NCBI RefSeq assembly: GCF_000250675.2
Contig: NC_018681.1
Location: 6,448,001-6,512,000 of the forward strand
Length of the DNA: 64,000 nucleotides
Reading direction: 5' to 3'
Source of the DNA: Nocardia brasiliensis ATCC 700358
Lineage (GTDB): Bacteria; Actinomycetota; Actinomycetes; Mycobacteriales; Mycobacteriaceae
The notes under the pieces were generated by a model. The model worked only from the letters and a program-made list of their open reading frames with translations, was not told where the DNA came from and made no database searches. Shown here in pieces: positions 1 through 7,859 of the stretch. Position 1 is the stretch's first letter. Each line of letters begins with the position of its first letter. Made by a program: the position numbers and the translations under genes.

Positions 1-2354
1 GCGAATTCGTAGCTGATCCGGGTGACGAGTTCGTCGAAGCCGTCGAACAGCAGCACCACCCGGCCCTCACGCAGCATGTAGCGCAAGGCTTTCAGATCGA
101 TCCGCTCTTCGCCGTGGTTGGCCAGGTGTGCGGCGACCAGCCCGTCCACCGAGTGTGTCTTGTCCAGATGCCGCAGTTCGATCAGGATCGGGATCAGCGC
201 GGGCATCGTCTCGGTGATCCGGCGCGCCACCTCGTGCAGCGCGAAGGTCTTGCCGCGCCCGAAATCGCCGAGCACCAGCACGAATCGGCCGTGATCGGCG
301 GCGACCAGGCGCAGCAGCTCGGCCACCAGGTCGTCCTGTACCACCTGGTCGCCGTGCTCGAGCATCCGGAACCGCTGCGGCACATAGAGATCCGGCGGAT
401 AGCGGCGGTCCGTGCGCAACCGCTCCACCTGTTTGGCCAGGTAGTCGTCCAGATCGAGCAGACCCTGGAATTCGGTGAAGCTGCGCACCCGCAGGCCGTG
501 ACTGGCGGCCTCGTCGCGCAGCGAACGTGGCGGTGGCGCACCGCGATACACCAGCTCGGAGCCGTATTCCGGGTCATGGCCGAGGAAGTCCTCGATCACC
601 TGCCTGGTCATGTCGCCGACGTGCGCGCCGATCCGCCACTGGGCGGTCACCTCGTCGCGCTGATGCGTGATGATCAGATGCGGCGGTTCGGATTCGACGC
701 GCCGGATCCGCGCGTCCGGATACCGGGTTTCGCACACCTCGGCCAGCCGCTCGAGCAACCGGCCGTGCGGGTCGAGCACGGCGGGGGCTTCCGGCGCGGT
801 GTCCACCGGCTCGTCGGGACCGGTCAGTTCGGGCAGCGTGTGCGAGGACAGCGCCGCGACGGCGTTCGGCCAGGGCAGTTCCAGGCGAGCGGTCGGCGCG
901 CCCGCGTCCCCCGAGGTCGCGCTGTAGCGGGCCAGCCCTTCGGCGGTCAGGTGGATGATCTCGTCCCGGCCCGGCGCGGTGGCGGGAATGACCGGCAGCC
1001 TGCCGTCCAGCCGATCCAGATGCGGCCCACCGGGTCCCGGGCCGTGCAGCAGTAGGTTCAGCCGCCCACCGAGCAGCCGCGACAGCGTGTCGACGTCGCG
1101 CAGCAACGCCGGATCGCGCGGCGAGGCCGCCGTGCCCGGCAACGGATCGTGCCGGACCACCCCGAGCCGTAGCCAGCCGTTCTCCTCGAACGGCCGTAGC
1201 CGCTCGGCGAACCACGCGGCCTGCGGCTCCCCGATCCGGCCGTAATCGTCGTCCGGCAGATGGGTCGCGGCCATGGTGGAGTTCAAACCCGCCACCACCA
1301 CCCGCAATTCGGGGATCGGGAACAGCGTCCACGGCTGTCCGACATCGAACACCAGATGATCCAGGCCCTGGTACAGCTCGCTGAACAGGCGCGCGTACTG
1401 CTCCAGCTTCGGGAAGTACGGCGGCTGCGGTTTCCGGTCGCGCGCTTCACAATTCAGGAAGTAGGCATGACATGCGATCTTGGACACGTCGTGGTTGCCC
1501 GGCACCACGACCAACCGGTCCGGCTCGAGGCCGAGCAGCACGCGCAGGCCGGTCAGGAAGGTCAGCGCCTCGTCGACCTCACGCGGCTTGCCGGATTCGG
1601 TGAGATCGCCGGTCACCACGATCAGATCCGGCTTCGGCACCCCGCGATCGATCGACTGGGTGACATTCGACCAGATCCGAGCCTGCAGTTCGCGCGCCGT
1701 GCTCGGCTCGTCCGGCGCGAGCAGGCCCCGGCCGAAGCGCGGGCCGGCGACATGCAGCACGCTGACTCCGGTTCGTGGTTCGGCATGCGGCGTGCCGCCC
1801 GGAAAGGCCGGGGCCGCAACGGGTGTGCGCCGGCTCATCGGCGACGCGACCGGGCCCGACTCCTCCTCGTCGGCGTAGCGGTCCGGTTGCGCCGCCCCCA
1901 GTTCGTTCGGAAAGCCCGGTGCGGTCGGCGGTTTCGCCCGGCCCGCGAGCAGATGCCGCACCCGCTCCAGCAGAATGCGGCGCGCCTCGTCAGCGGCCGA
2001 AACAGGCACCAGATCGATGTAGGTGAGGGTGGCCAGCAGCCCCTCCAGCTGGCAGTCCGCGATCCGGACTGGCATCAACTTGCCCGGATCGGTGCGGAAC
2101 GCGGCCTGCCACTCCATTGTCCCGTAACGGGATTGGAGATAGTTGTCGGAGAGCACGAGCAGCACGACCGCCGAATCGCGCACGCCGCGGTCCATGAAGT
2201 CGATGAAGTTGGTGCCCGGCACGAAGTCCCAGGCCTGGATCAGGGTGCGATAACCGGCACTCTCCAACTGCCAGGCCAGCCAGGTGGCCCACCGCTCGTC
2301 CGCCGGGGAATAGCTGATGAATACGTCCCGCGCTCGCCCACCCTGCTGTGTCAC
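1..2354 (-). CDS. TIR / degenerate metallophosphoesterase / NACHT NTPase protein, N-terminal part (runs off window)
   Basis: My own translation of the minus strand from GTG 2354 stays open to the window edge, giving about 784 residues with no stop. Residues 10-135 are a TIR domain: VFISYS at 11-16, VVLLVLSDNYL at 63-73, and E81 in SRYGTMEWQAAF at the usual NADase glutamate position. Residues 198-460 follow the calcineurin-like phosphoesterase fold, with VVTGDLTESG (246-255) and VVPGNHD (283-289), but the first and last metal motifs are changed. Residues 525-660 form a restriction-endonuclease-like linker (ELVYRG, VRSFTEFQGLLDL). A NACHT-type NTPase follows: Walker A GDFGRGKT at 696-703, Walker B VVLLFDGFDEL at 766-776. 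The sensor C-terminus lies outside the window. Bacterial NACHT and TIR proteins often act in antiphage defence through NAD depletion; that role is inferred here. No Shine-Dalgarno precedes the GTG, so it may be leaderless. Confidence 0.85.
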   Translation of the reverse strand, partial: MTQQGGRARDVFISYSPADERWATWLAWQLESAGYRTLIQAWDFVPGTNFIDFMDRGVRDSAVVLLVLSDNYLQSRYGTMEWQAAFRTDPGKLMPVRIADCQLEGLLATLTYIDLVPVSAADEARRILLERVRHLLAGRAKPPTAPGFPNELGAAQPDRYADEEESGPVASPMSRRTPVAAPAFPGGTPHAEPRTGVSVLHVAGPRFGRGLLAPDEPSTARELQARIWSNVTQSIDRGVPKPDLIVVTGDLTESGKPREVDEALTFLTGLRVLLGLEPDRLVVVPGNHDVSKIACHAYFLNCEARDRKPQPPYFPKLEQYARLFSELYQGLDHLVFDVGQPWTLFPIPELRVVVAGLNSTMAATHLPDDDYGRIGEPQAAWFAERLRPFEENGWLRLGVVRHDPLPGTAASPRDPALLRDVDTLSRLLGGRLNLLLHGPGPGGPHLDRLDGRLPVIPATAPGRDEIIHLTAEGLARYSATSGDAGAPTARLELPWPNAVAALSSHTLPELTGPDEPVDTAPEAPAVLDPHGRLLERLAEVCETRYPDARIRRVESEPPHLIITHQRDEVTAQWRIGAHVGDMTRQVIEDFLGHDPEYGSELVYRGAPPPRSLRDEAASHGLRVRSFTEFQGLLDLDDYLAKQVERLRTDRRYPPDLYVPQRFRMLEHGDQVVQDDLVAELLRLVAADHGRFVLVLGDFGRGKTFALHEVARRITETMPALIPILIELRHLDKTHSVDGLVAAHLANHGEERIDLKALRYMLREGRVVLLFDGFDELVTRISYEF

Positions 2355-2363
2355 GCACCCAGT

Positions 2364-3650
2364 ATGGCCCAGGCCAATAGCATGGCAGTCGTGCCCGAAC
2401 AGGTCGACTCCCCCGAGCGCAACATCCCGCCGCACCCGCCGGCGGCCGCCCAGCGGCCCCGCTGGGGCCTCAGCGTGCTGGATTGGGTCCGGATCGCGCT
2501 GCTCGTCGCCGGTGTGCTCTGCGTGCTGACCGGACTGCTGCCCAGGGCCGAAGCCGCGGACAACATGCGCCGGATCGGTCCGCTGCTGTTGTTTCTCGGC
2601 AGCGTGATCGTGCTGGCCGAGCTCACCCGGCAGGCCAAGGTGTTCGATGTGATCGCGCACCGGCTCGCCATTCTCGGGCGCGGTTATTATCCGGCGCTGT
2701 TCGGGCTGTGCGTCCTGTTCGCCTCGGCCACCACGATCCTGCTCAATCTCGACACGACCGCCGTGCTGATCACTCCGGTGATGCTCGCGCTGGCCGCGCC
2801 CGCCCGCATCCCGCCGCTCCCGCTGGCCATGACCACGCTCTGGCTCGCCAACACGGCCAGCCTGCTGCTGCCGGTCTCCAATCTCACCAACCTGCTCGCC
2901 GCCGATCGAGTCGCGCTGACCGCGACCGAGTTCGCCACGAAAATGTGGGCGCCCCAGCTGGTTTCGATCGCGGCGACGATGCTCTGCCTGTGGCTGTGGT
3001 ACTGGCGGCGGGGCAGGCGCGACACCGACCGGTACCTGCCGCCCGAACCGGTGCGCCCCGCGAACGCGAAAGAGCGTGCGCTGCTGTACACCACGGCGGG
3101 CGCCTGCTTGCTCTTCATCTTCGCGATCCCGTTCGTCGGCGATCGCATCGGGATCGCCGCGACCATCGCCGCCGCCATCGCGGTGCTGGCGTTCGCGGTG
3201 TTCGACCGCCGATCCCTGCGCTGGTCGCTGATTCCTTGGCAGCTGCTGGTTTTCGTCGTCGGCCTGTTCCTGGTGGTGCCCACCCTCGGCAGGCTCGGGC
3301 TCTCGGATCTGATGCACACCTTGATCGGTGACGACTCGGGCGCGGCAGGCGCGTTCCGCGCGGCAGGCGCGGGCGCGGCGCTATCGAATATCGCCAACAA
3401 CCTGCCCGCCTACACCGCGGGCGAGGCGGTGGTGCCGGCCGCGAATCACGATCAACTGCTGGCCCTGCTCATCGGCACCAACATCGGGCCGGTGGTGACG
3501 CCGTGGGCGTCCCTGGCCACCCTGCTCTGCCTGGAGTTCTGCCGCACGCACAACGTGCGCGTCCCGATGCTGCGCTTCGTGCTCACCGGATTCGGGCTCG
3601 CGCTGCTCGGTACCGTCGGCGCGGTCGCGGCACTGCTCGTCACCGGATGA
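2364..3650 (+). CDS. SLC13/ArsB-type anion transporter
   Basis: Integral membrane protein of 428 residues with about eleven hydrophobic segments and a soluble Pro-rich N-terminus (residues 1-38). The pattern of hydrophobic hairpins, including NLDTTAVLITPVMLALA near residue 129 and NTASLLLPVSNLTNLL near 163, is typical of the ion transporter superfamily that contains ArsB, NhaD and SLC13 carriers (family knowledge). The repeated NLDTTA-like and SNIANNLPAYTAG motifs are the two pseudo-symmetric substrate loops. Substrate cannot be set from sequence; arsenite, dicarboxylate or another anion are possible. Its ATG is 10 bp from the divergent GTG of the TIR-NACHT gene. A second in-frame ATG at 2382 is an alternative start that would leave slightly more room for a promoter. 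Confidence 0.8.
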   Translation: MAQANSMAVVPEQVDSPERNIPPHPPAAAQRPRWGLSVLDWVRIALLVAGVLCVLTGLLPRAEAADNMRRIGPLLLFLGSVIVLAELTRQAKVFDVIAHRLAILGRGYYPALFGLCVLFASATTILLNLDTTAVLITPVMLALAAPARIPPLPLAMTTLWLANTASLLLPVSNLTNLLAADRVALTATEFATKMWAPQLVSIAATMLCLWLWYWRRGRRDTDRYLPPEPVRPANAKERALLYTTAGACLLFIFAIPFVGDRIGIAATIAAAIAVLAFAVFDRRSLRWSLIPWQLLVFVVGLFLVVPTLGRLGLSDLMHTLIGDDSGAAGAFRAAGAGAALSNIANNLPAYTAGEAVVPAANHDQLLALLIGTNIGPVVTPWASLATLLCLEFCRTHNVRVPMLRFVLTGFGLALLGTVGAVAALLVTG

Positions 3651-3664
3651 GGTCGGGCGCGAGC

Positions 3665-4543
3665 CTATCCCGGCCCGGGCAGGCCCGTCACCCGTACCGC
3701 ACTCGCCGATTTCACCAGCAGGGTCAGCTCGGGCAGCACCGCAGGCTTGCCTGCGATGAAATCCACCTCGCCCGTCGGCAGGTCCAGGCGCTCGTCGAGC
3801 GCCGCACCCTCGAAATCGGTGATGTGCATCCCTGATTCGCGGGCGAGCAGCGCACCGGCGGGGAGATCGACCAGTCCGGCCCGATAGCCGACGAAACCGT
3901 CGATATCGCCGCTGCTCAACATGACCCAGCACAGCAGCGGTGACCAGAGTTGGATCAGTCGGCGCGAGGACGATTCCAACGTCAGCCGCAGCGCGCGAGC
4001 GGTCGAATCGGTGCGGGTGACGGGATAACCCTGGAGCCACGCGAGCACCGGAGCCGCGCTGGGCTGGGCCGCCGTCGGCACGAGCGGCCCGTTCGGTCCG
4101 GTGGCGCCGCGCCCGCGCACCGCCGTCCAGGTGCGGTCGGCGATCGGCTCGTGCACCACCCCGACGACCGGAGTCCCGTTGTGGCACAGCGCGATACCGA
4201 CCGTGCATACGGGCAGCCCGATCGCGATGTTGTTGGTCCCGTCCAGCGGATCGACCACCCAGCACCAGGCATCGTCGCCGCTGTCGAGCACCCCGGATTC
4301 CTCGGCGAGGATGCGATGCTGCGGGAACACGCGCCGGATGTGGCCGAGGATGATCCGCTCGGCTCGCAGGTCCAGGTCGGTCACCACGTCACCGCTGGCG
4401 TCCTTGGTGCTGACGGTCAGCGCCCCGAGCAGACCGTCCCGGATCGCCCGGCCCGCTTCGACCGCGGCAGTGACCGCGACATCCGCGGCCACGTCCAGCA
4501 GCGTGCCGGGCAGCACCTGATGCATCACGTCGCCTGTTCGCAT
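3665..4543 (-). CDS. Inositol monophosphatase / 3'(2'),5'-bisphosphate nucleotidase family phosphatase
   Basis: A 292-residue soluble enzyme with a complete lithium-sensitive phosphatase metal site: E81-E82 in LAEESG, D98-P-L-D101-G-T in VVDPLDGTNN, and D226 in LVDLPAG where the family has WDxAAG. Length fits IMPase/CysQ/SuhB members (about 260-300). It would hydrolyse a phosphomonoester such as inositol phosphate, histidinol phosphate or PAP; the substrate is not resolved. The Trp normally before the third Asp is Val, a small departure. Its start overlaps the end of the cupin gene by 19 bp, so it is the third, coupled gene of the 6095-3665 operon. It converges with the transporter, with only 14 bp between the stops. 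Confidence 0.85.
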   Translation of the reverse strand: MRTGDVMHQVLPGTLLDVAADVAVTAAVEAGRAIRDGLLGALTVSTKDASGDVVTDLDLRAERIILGHIRRVFPQHRILAEESGVLDSGDDAWCWVVDPLDGTNNIAIGLPVCTVGIALCHNGTPVVGVVHEPIADRTWTAVRGRGATGPNGPLVPTAAQPSAAPVLAWLQGYPVTRTDSTARALRLTLESSSRRLIQLWSPLLCWVMLSSGDIDGFVGYRAGLVDLPAGALLARESGMHITDFEGAALDERLDLPTGEVDFIAGKPAVLPELTLLVKSASAVRVTGLPGPG

Positions 4544-5205
4544 CGGTTCTCCAGTTGGTTCGGTCGGGCGTGCAGATGATCGAGCACGGTTTGCGCGGCA
4601 CTGCGGGATTCGGCTGGGGTGCAGGGGGTTCGGTGCACCCAGTGGTCGGTGGTGACCAGCGTGCCGAGCGACAGGTCGGGGTGGCCGCGGTTGTCCTCGC
4701 CGAGTACCACGGTCGCCGCCGCACCGCGCACATCGGACACGTGGAACGCGCCGTGCGGCAGGGTGTAGACCTCGCCCGCGCGGAACTCCTCCCGGGACCT
4801 GGTGCGATAGGCGACCAGACGCTGGGTCGCCCGCACCAGGTCACCGTCCGCGGCACTCTGGATCTCGAACAGGCGATGCGTGGGACGTGCGGGGGCACTG
4901 TCGATTTCGAGGATCTCGTTGCCGACCGTGCCGTACAGCACCGTGCTGAGCAGATCCCAGCTGTGCGCGTGCATCGGCGAGGTGGTCGGCTCGGCGTACC
5001 CGCCCTCGGTCCAGACGTGTACACAGACGCCGAGGCCCTCCCCGCGCCACACCGGAAAACACAAGAACCCCAACGGATGTCGCACGGCGGTCAGGTCGGA
5101 ACTACCGTCGACGACGCCCGCCAGCACGTCACGAGCCCAGCGACGCACCGCAGTCGCGGCGTCCTCCGCGGCGAGCAGCGTGCGTAGTCGGGCGTATTCG
5201 TTCAT
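4525..5205 (-). CDS. Cupin-fold protein, cysteine-dioxygenase-like
   Basis: A 226-residue protein. The region 60-160 looks like a cupin barrel: H79 and H81 in SPMHAHSWD form an HxH pair, and H151/H155 follow in TLPHGAFHV. This resembles the three-His iron site of thiol dioxygenases, so it may bind Fe(II); substrate unknown. WTEGGYAEPTT and the tail HPDLSLGTLVTTDHWVHR have no assignment I recognise. The ATG at 5205 overlaps the stop of the upstream membrane gene in TGATG, which strongly supports this start and translational coupling; the long open frame upstream of it is only the shadow of that gene. Middle gene of a three-gene operon. Confidence 0.7.
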   Translation of the reverse strand: MNEYARLRTLLAAEDAATAVRRWARDVLAGVVDGSSDLTAVRHPLGFLCFPVWRGEGLGVCVHVWTEGGYAEPTTSPMHAHSWDLLSTVLYGTVGNEILEIDSAPARPTHRLFEIQSAADGDLVRATQRLVAYRTRSREEFRAGEVYTLPHGAFHVSDVRGAAATVVLGEDNRGHPDLSLGTLVTTDHWVHRTPCTPAESRSAAQTVLDHLHARPNQLENRCEQAT

Positions 5206-6095
5206 CAGTACGGATTCCTGGGCTGCAGCGCGCGACGCACGATATCGGCGACGTCTCGATCGGTGAAAGCGGCCGGTAACTCCAGGCCCAACGTCTGGAA
5301 CACACCGCGAACCTGGTCCACGGTCGGCTCGTCGGACAGCGGCAGTTCCTCCGTGCGACTCAGCGGAACCTGCTTGGTCTGCTTGAAACTGGCGACCAGC
5401 TCGCGATTGAAATCGCGGTAGTAGGGCTTGTCCCGCTCGAACATCATGGCCGGGGTGTTCGGATTGTCCTGCGTGACAATGACGCAACTGGAGGACAGAT
5501 CCCAGCGGAAGGTCGTCATCACCGCCGACAACCCGATATCGATGGTGAGGAAGGTGAACCGCTGCCGATACCAGCAGCCCGCGAGCACCGTCGCGTACGC
5601 CTCCTTGCGGGTGCGCTCGGTGGTCCACAGCTCGCCGGTGCGATCGGCCTCGGGTTGCAGCGAGGAACGGAACTGCGCGTAGGTCTTGCACAGCTGCTCG
5701 TCGGTGGGGTCCAGGATCTCCAATTGCACGCGCAGCGGGCGTTGTTCGCGCCGGGCATTCTCCACGCATTCGCGCAAGGTGACCGCGCGGATGTAGGTTC
5801 CGGTGCCGCCCTTGAACATCCACTGCTCGGTGCCGCGCCGGGCGAGAGTATGCGCGTGGCCGATCTCGGGCCCATACAGCAGATGCACCGAAGTCGCGTC
5901 GCGCACCGCCTTCGCCGACAGGTGCCGATCACGCAGCAGGGTGATCGCGACCAGGCCGAGCACCAGCAGCATCGCGGCATTCACCTGGTCGGTGCCGATG
6001 ACGTCGAGGAACTGCAGCAACCCCACGGTGATCGCAAGGAGCACCGCGAAAGAACCGTCGACGTTGTTGCGGAACCAGATCAGAAACCGTGCCAT
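5205..6095 (-). CDS. Two-TM protein with cytoplasmic domain of unknown function
   Basis: A 296-residue protein with two membrane helices near the N-terminus (about residues 14-34 and 38-56) and a long cytoplasmic part. The soluble region contains GGTGTYIRAVTLRECV, LRVQLEILDPTDEQL and SSSCVIVTQD, which recall the domain seen in some phospholipase-D-like or nucleotide-sensing bacterial proteins, but I cannot name the family. First gene of the operon continuing into the cupin and IMPase genes with 1-bp and 19-bp overlaps. Start ATG 6095 places the first hydrophobic helix close to the N-terminus; the longer open frame to 6593 would add low-complexity sequence and is rejected. A 2TM effector-like architecture near a TIR-NACHT gene is suggestive, not proof, of a defence role. 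Confidence 0.7.
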   Translation of the reverse strand: MARFLIWFRNNVDGSFAVLLAITVGLLQFLDVIGTDQVNAAMLLVLGLVAITLLRDRHLSAKAVRDATSVHLLYGPEIGHAHTLARRGTEQWMFKGGTGTYIRAVTLRECVENARREQRPLRVQLEILDPTDEQLCKTYAQFRSSLQPEADRTGELWTTERTRKEAYATVLAGCWYRQRFTFLTIDIGLSAVMTTFRWDLSSSCVIVTQDNPNTPAMMFERDKPYYRDFNRELVASFKQTKQVPLSRTEELPLSDEPTVDQVRGVFQTLGLELPAAFTDRDVADIVRRALQPRNPY

Positions 6096-6453
6096 GCGCT
6101 CCCCTGCGTTTCCACCAGAATAGGCGGCCCGAATCGCTCCGGACGAGGGAAACGAGAAGTCGTGCGCGCCAACGGACGTCCCTGGCATGGTCGCACGGCC
6201 GCGGTTCTCCGGCACGGGTGGCCCACGGCACACCCCCGCCGGCTTGACCTCGAGTGCGGTTGAGCTACCAGGATGACAACCGGCCGCAGAGAACACTCGG
6301 CGGTCGGATGCCCGGCGATCCGGGCGGCCCGCTCCCGCCGGTTCCCGTACACCCCCGGCGGGAGCGTACGGGCCCGAACGCAAACGCACCCCTGCTGTTT
6401 CACGCACGACCGGAACGGGTGCGGAGAATCGGCAGGGGTGCGTGCGGAACGCG
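6096..6453. other. Intergenic region upstream of the three-gene operon
   Basis: No credible gene. It must hold the promoter of the 6095-3665 operon and the downstream end of the nusB transcript. A hairpin-forming repeat lies at 6385-6442. The short frames here lack family features and are read through by palindromic sequence. Confidence 0.6.
6385..6442. repeat. Palindromic repeat, divergent member of the GCACCCCT family
   Basis: Left arm CGCACCCCTGCTG and right arm CGGCAGGGGTGCG can pair, with an internal CACGCAC/GGGTGCG segment. The outer arms resemble those of the 70-bp hairpins at 50211 and 50362. It lies just past the YCII stop codon, so it may act as a terminator for the nusB-YCII transcript. 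Confidence 0.5.
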
Positions 6454-6711
6454 TTACACGGGCGTCGTGGGTTCCCACTCGTAGACGGTGACGTCCGAGG
6501 ACCCGGTGGTGTGCACCGGATCGGCGAACGCGAGGGCCTTTGCCGCGTCGAGGTTTTCGGCGTGCACGAAGTACGCGCCGCCGGTCCCGTCACCGAACTT
6601 GGCGCTCTCCACCAGCTGCGCGCCCAGATCTTTCAGGAACTGCTTGTGCGGCGCGATCACGGCCGGGTCGAAGCGCGGTGTGCGCATCGCCAGCACGAGG
6701 AACTTCTTCAC
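6454..6711 (-). CDS. YCII-domain protein
   Basis: An 85-residue protein starting with a beta strand (KKFLVLAM) and containing HKQFLKDLGAQLVESAKF, the layout of the YCII/DGPF ferredoxin-like fold (about 90-130 aa). Members are small dimeric proteins of mostly unknown function. The GTG start at 6711 overlaps the nusB stop in GTGA, so it is translated with nusB. The catalytic-looking His of some YCII proteins could be the H in APHKQF. A second, unrelated DGPF-type YCII gene occurs at 21611-22003. Confidence 0.75.
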   Translation of the reverse strand: MKKFLVLAMRTPRFDPAVIAPHKQFLKDLGAQLVESAKFGDGTGGAYFVHAENLDAAKALAFADPVHTTGSSDVTVYEWEPTTPV

Positions 6712-7226
6712 GCCTCGGGCTCCGGCCGCGGCGCGCGGGTCGCCGCCGCGGCGGCGCGCACCTGCGGCGCGACCAGCACCACCTGGCCGAGCACGCCGTT
6801 GACGAACGACGGGGAGTCGTCGGTGGACAGCTCCTTGGCCAGCTCCACCGCCTCGTCCACCGCGACGACCGGCGGAACATCGTTGGCGTGGAACAACTCC
6901 CACACCGCGATACGCAGGATGGCGCGATCCACGGCGGGCAGCCGGGACAGCTCCCAATCCTTCAGATAGGACTCGATGGTGCCGTCCACCCGGTCGAGGT
7001 CGTCGGCGACGCCCTCGACCAGCGTGTGGGTGTAGGCGTGCACCGGCGCGACCGCCTGGTCGCGCGTCGCCAGCTCGGTCCGCTCGTCGAGCAGGTCGGC
7101 CGGGTCCACGTCGCGCGCCTCTGCCTCGAAGAGCAGGTCGACGGCCCGGCGCCGCGCCTTGTGCCGCGTGCCGAGCTTCTTGAACGTGGACTTCTTGTCC
7201 AACGGCTGTTCAGCCACAGTCACCAT
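6708..7226 (-). CDS. nusB: Transcription antitermination factor NusB
   Basis: A 172-residue protein. After a charged N-terminus comes the NusB helical core: GTRHKARRRAVDLLFEAEAR (20-39) is the RNA-binding arginine-rich helix, followed by LPAVDRAILRIAVWEL and VVAVDEAVELAKELS and then SFVNGVLGQVV, all family signatures. NusB binds boxA RNA with NusE/S10 in rRNA antitermination. About 25 residues of Ala/Pro-rich tail follow the domain. It follows efp by 21 bp and overlaps the YCII gene by 4 bp, an arrangement (pepQ-efp-nusB) typical of actinobacteria. Confidence 0.95.
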   Translation of the reverse strand: MVTVAEQPLDKKSTFKKLGTRHKARRRAVDLLFEAEARDVDPADLLDERTELATRDQAVAPVHAYTHTLVEGVADDLDRVDGTIESYLKDWELSRLPAVDRAILRIAVWELFHANDVPPVVAVDEAVELAKELSTDDSPSFVNGVLGQVVLVAPQVRAAAAATRAPRPEPEA

Positions 7227-7247
7227 TATCCTGCTCGCGCGCGGCGA

Positions 7248-7811
7248 TCAGGCGTTGACTCGGCCGAGGTAGCTGCCGTCGCGCGAGTCGATGCGCAGCT
7301 TGTCGCCGGTGTTGATGAACAGCGGGACCTGCACCTCGGCGCCGGTCTCCAGGGTGGCCGGCTTGGTGCCGCCGGTGGAGCGGTCGCCCTGCAGGCCGAT
7401 ATCGGTGTGCTGCACCTCGAGCTCGACCGTCACCGGGAGCTCGACGTAGAGCGGGGCGCCCTCGTGCGTGGCAACCTGCACGGTCATGTTCTCCAGCAGG
7501 AACCGGGCGCCGGGGCCGATGGTCTGCTCGGAGATGGAGATCTGGTCGAAGGTGTCGCCGTCCATGAAGACGTAGTCCGAACCGTCGTGGTACAGGTAGG
7601 TCATGTCCCGCCGGTCGACCGTGGCGGTCTCCACCTTGACGCCGGCGTTGAAGGTCTTGTCGACGACCTTGCCGGACAGCACGTTCTTCAGCTTGGTCCG
7701 CACGAAGGCGGGGCCCTTGCCCGGCTTGACGTGCTGGAATTCGACGATCTGCTGAAGCTGACCGTCGATCTTCAGCACAAGGCCGTTCTTGAAGTCGCTG
7801 GTGTCCGCCAC
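7248..7811 (-). CDS. efp: Translation elongation factor P
   Basis: A 187-residue protein of the expected length. Domain I has the HVKPGKGPAFVR loop with K32 at the tip, the residue that reaches the peptidyl-transferase centre; many actinobacteria use it unmodified or modified by a non-canonical route (family knowledge). Domain III closes with TGDKLRIDSRDGSYLGRV, the conserved EF-P C-terminal signature. EF-P relieves ribosome stalling at polyproline, relevant to the Pro-rich membrane protein at 34142. It follows pepQ by 48 bp and precedes nusB by 21 bp on the same strand. Confidence 0.97.
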   Translation of the reverse strand: MADTSDFKNGLVLKIDGQLQQIVEFQHVKPGKGPAFVRTKLKNVLSGKVVDKTFNAGVKVETATVDRRDMTYLYHDGSDYVFMDGDTFDQISISEQTIGPGARFLLENMTVQVATHEGAPLYVELPVTVELEVQHTDIGLQGDRSTGGTKPATLETGAEVQVPLFINTGDKLRIDSRDGSYLGRVNA

Positions 7812-7859
7812 TGTCCTCGGATCTCCTAGTTCGTAAACAACATGGGGGTCGAACCGGCG

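Noticed and set aside
1260..2363. Plus-strand extension of the transporter frame across the TIR-NACHT gene
   Set aside because: No domain in the extension, while the opposite strand reads clean TIR and phosphoesterase-like domains; the transporter begins near 2364.
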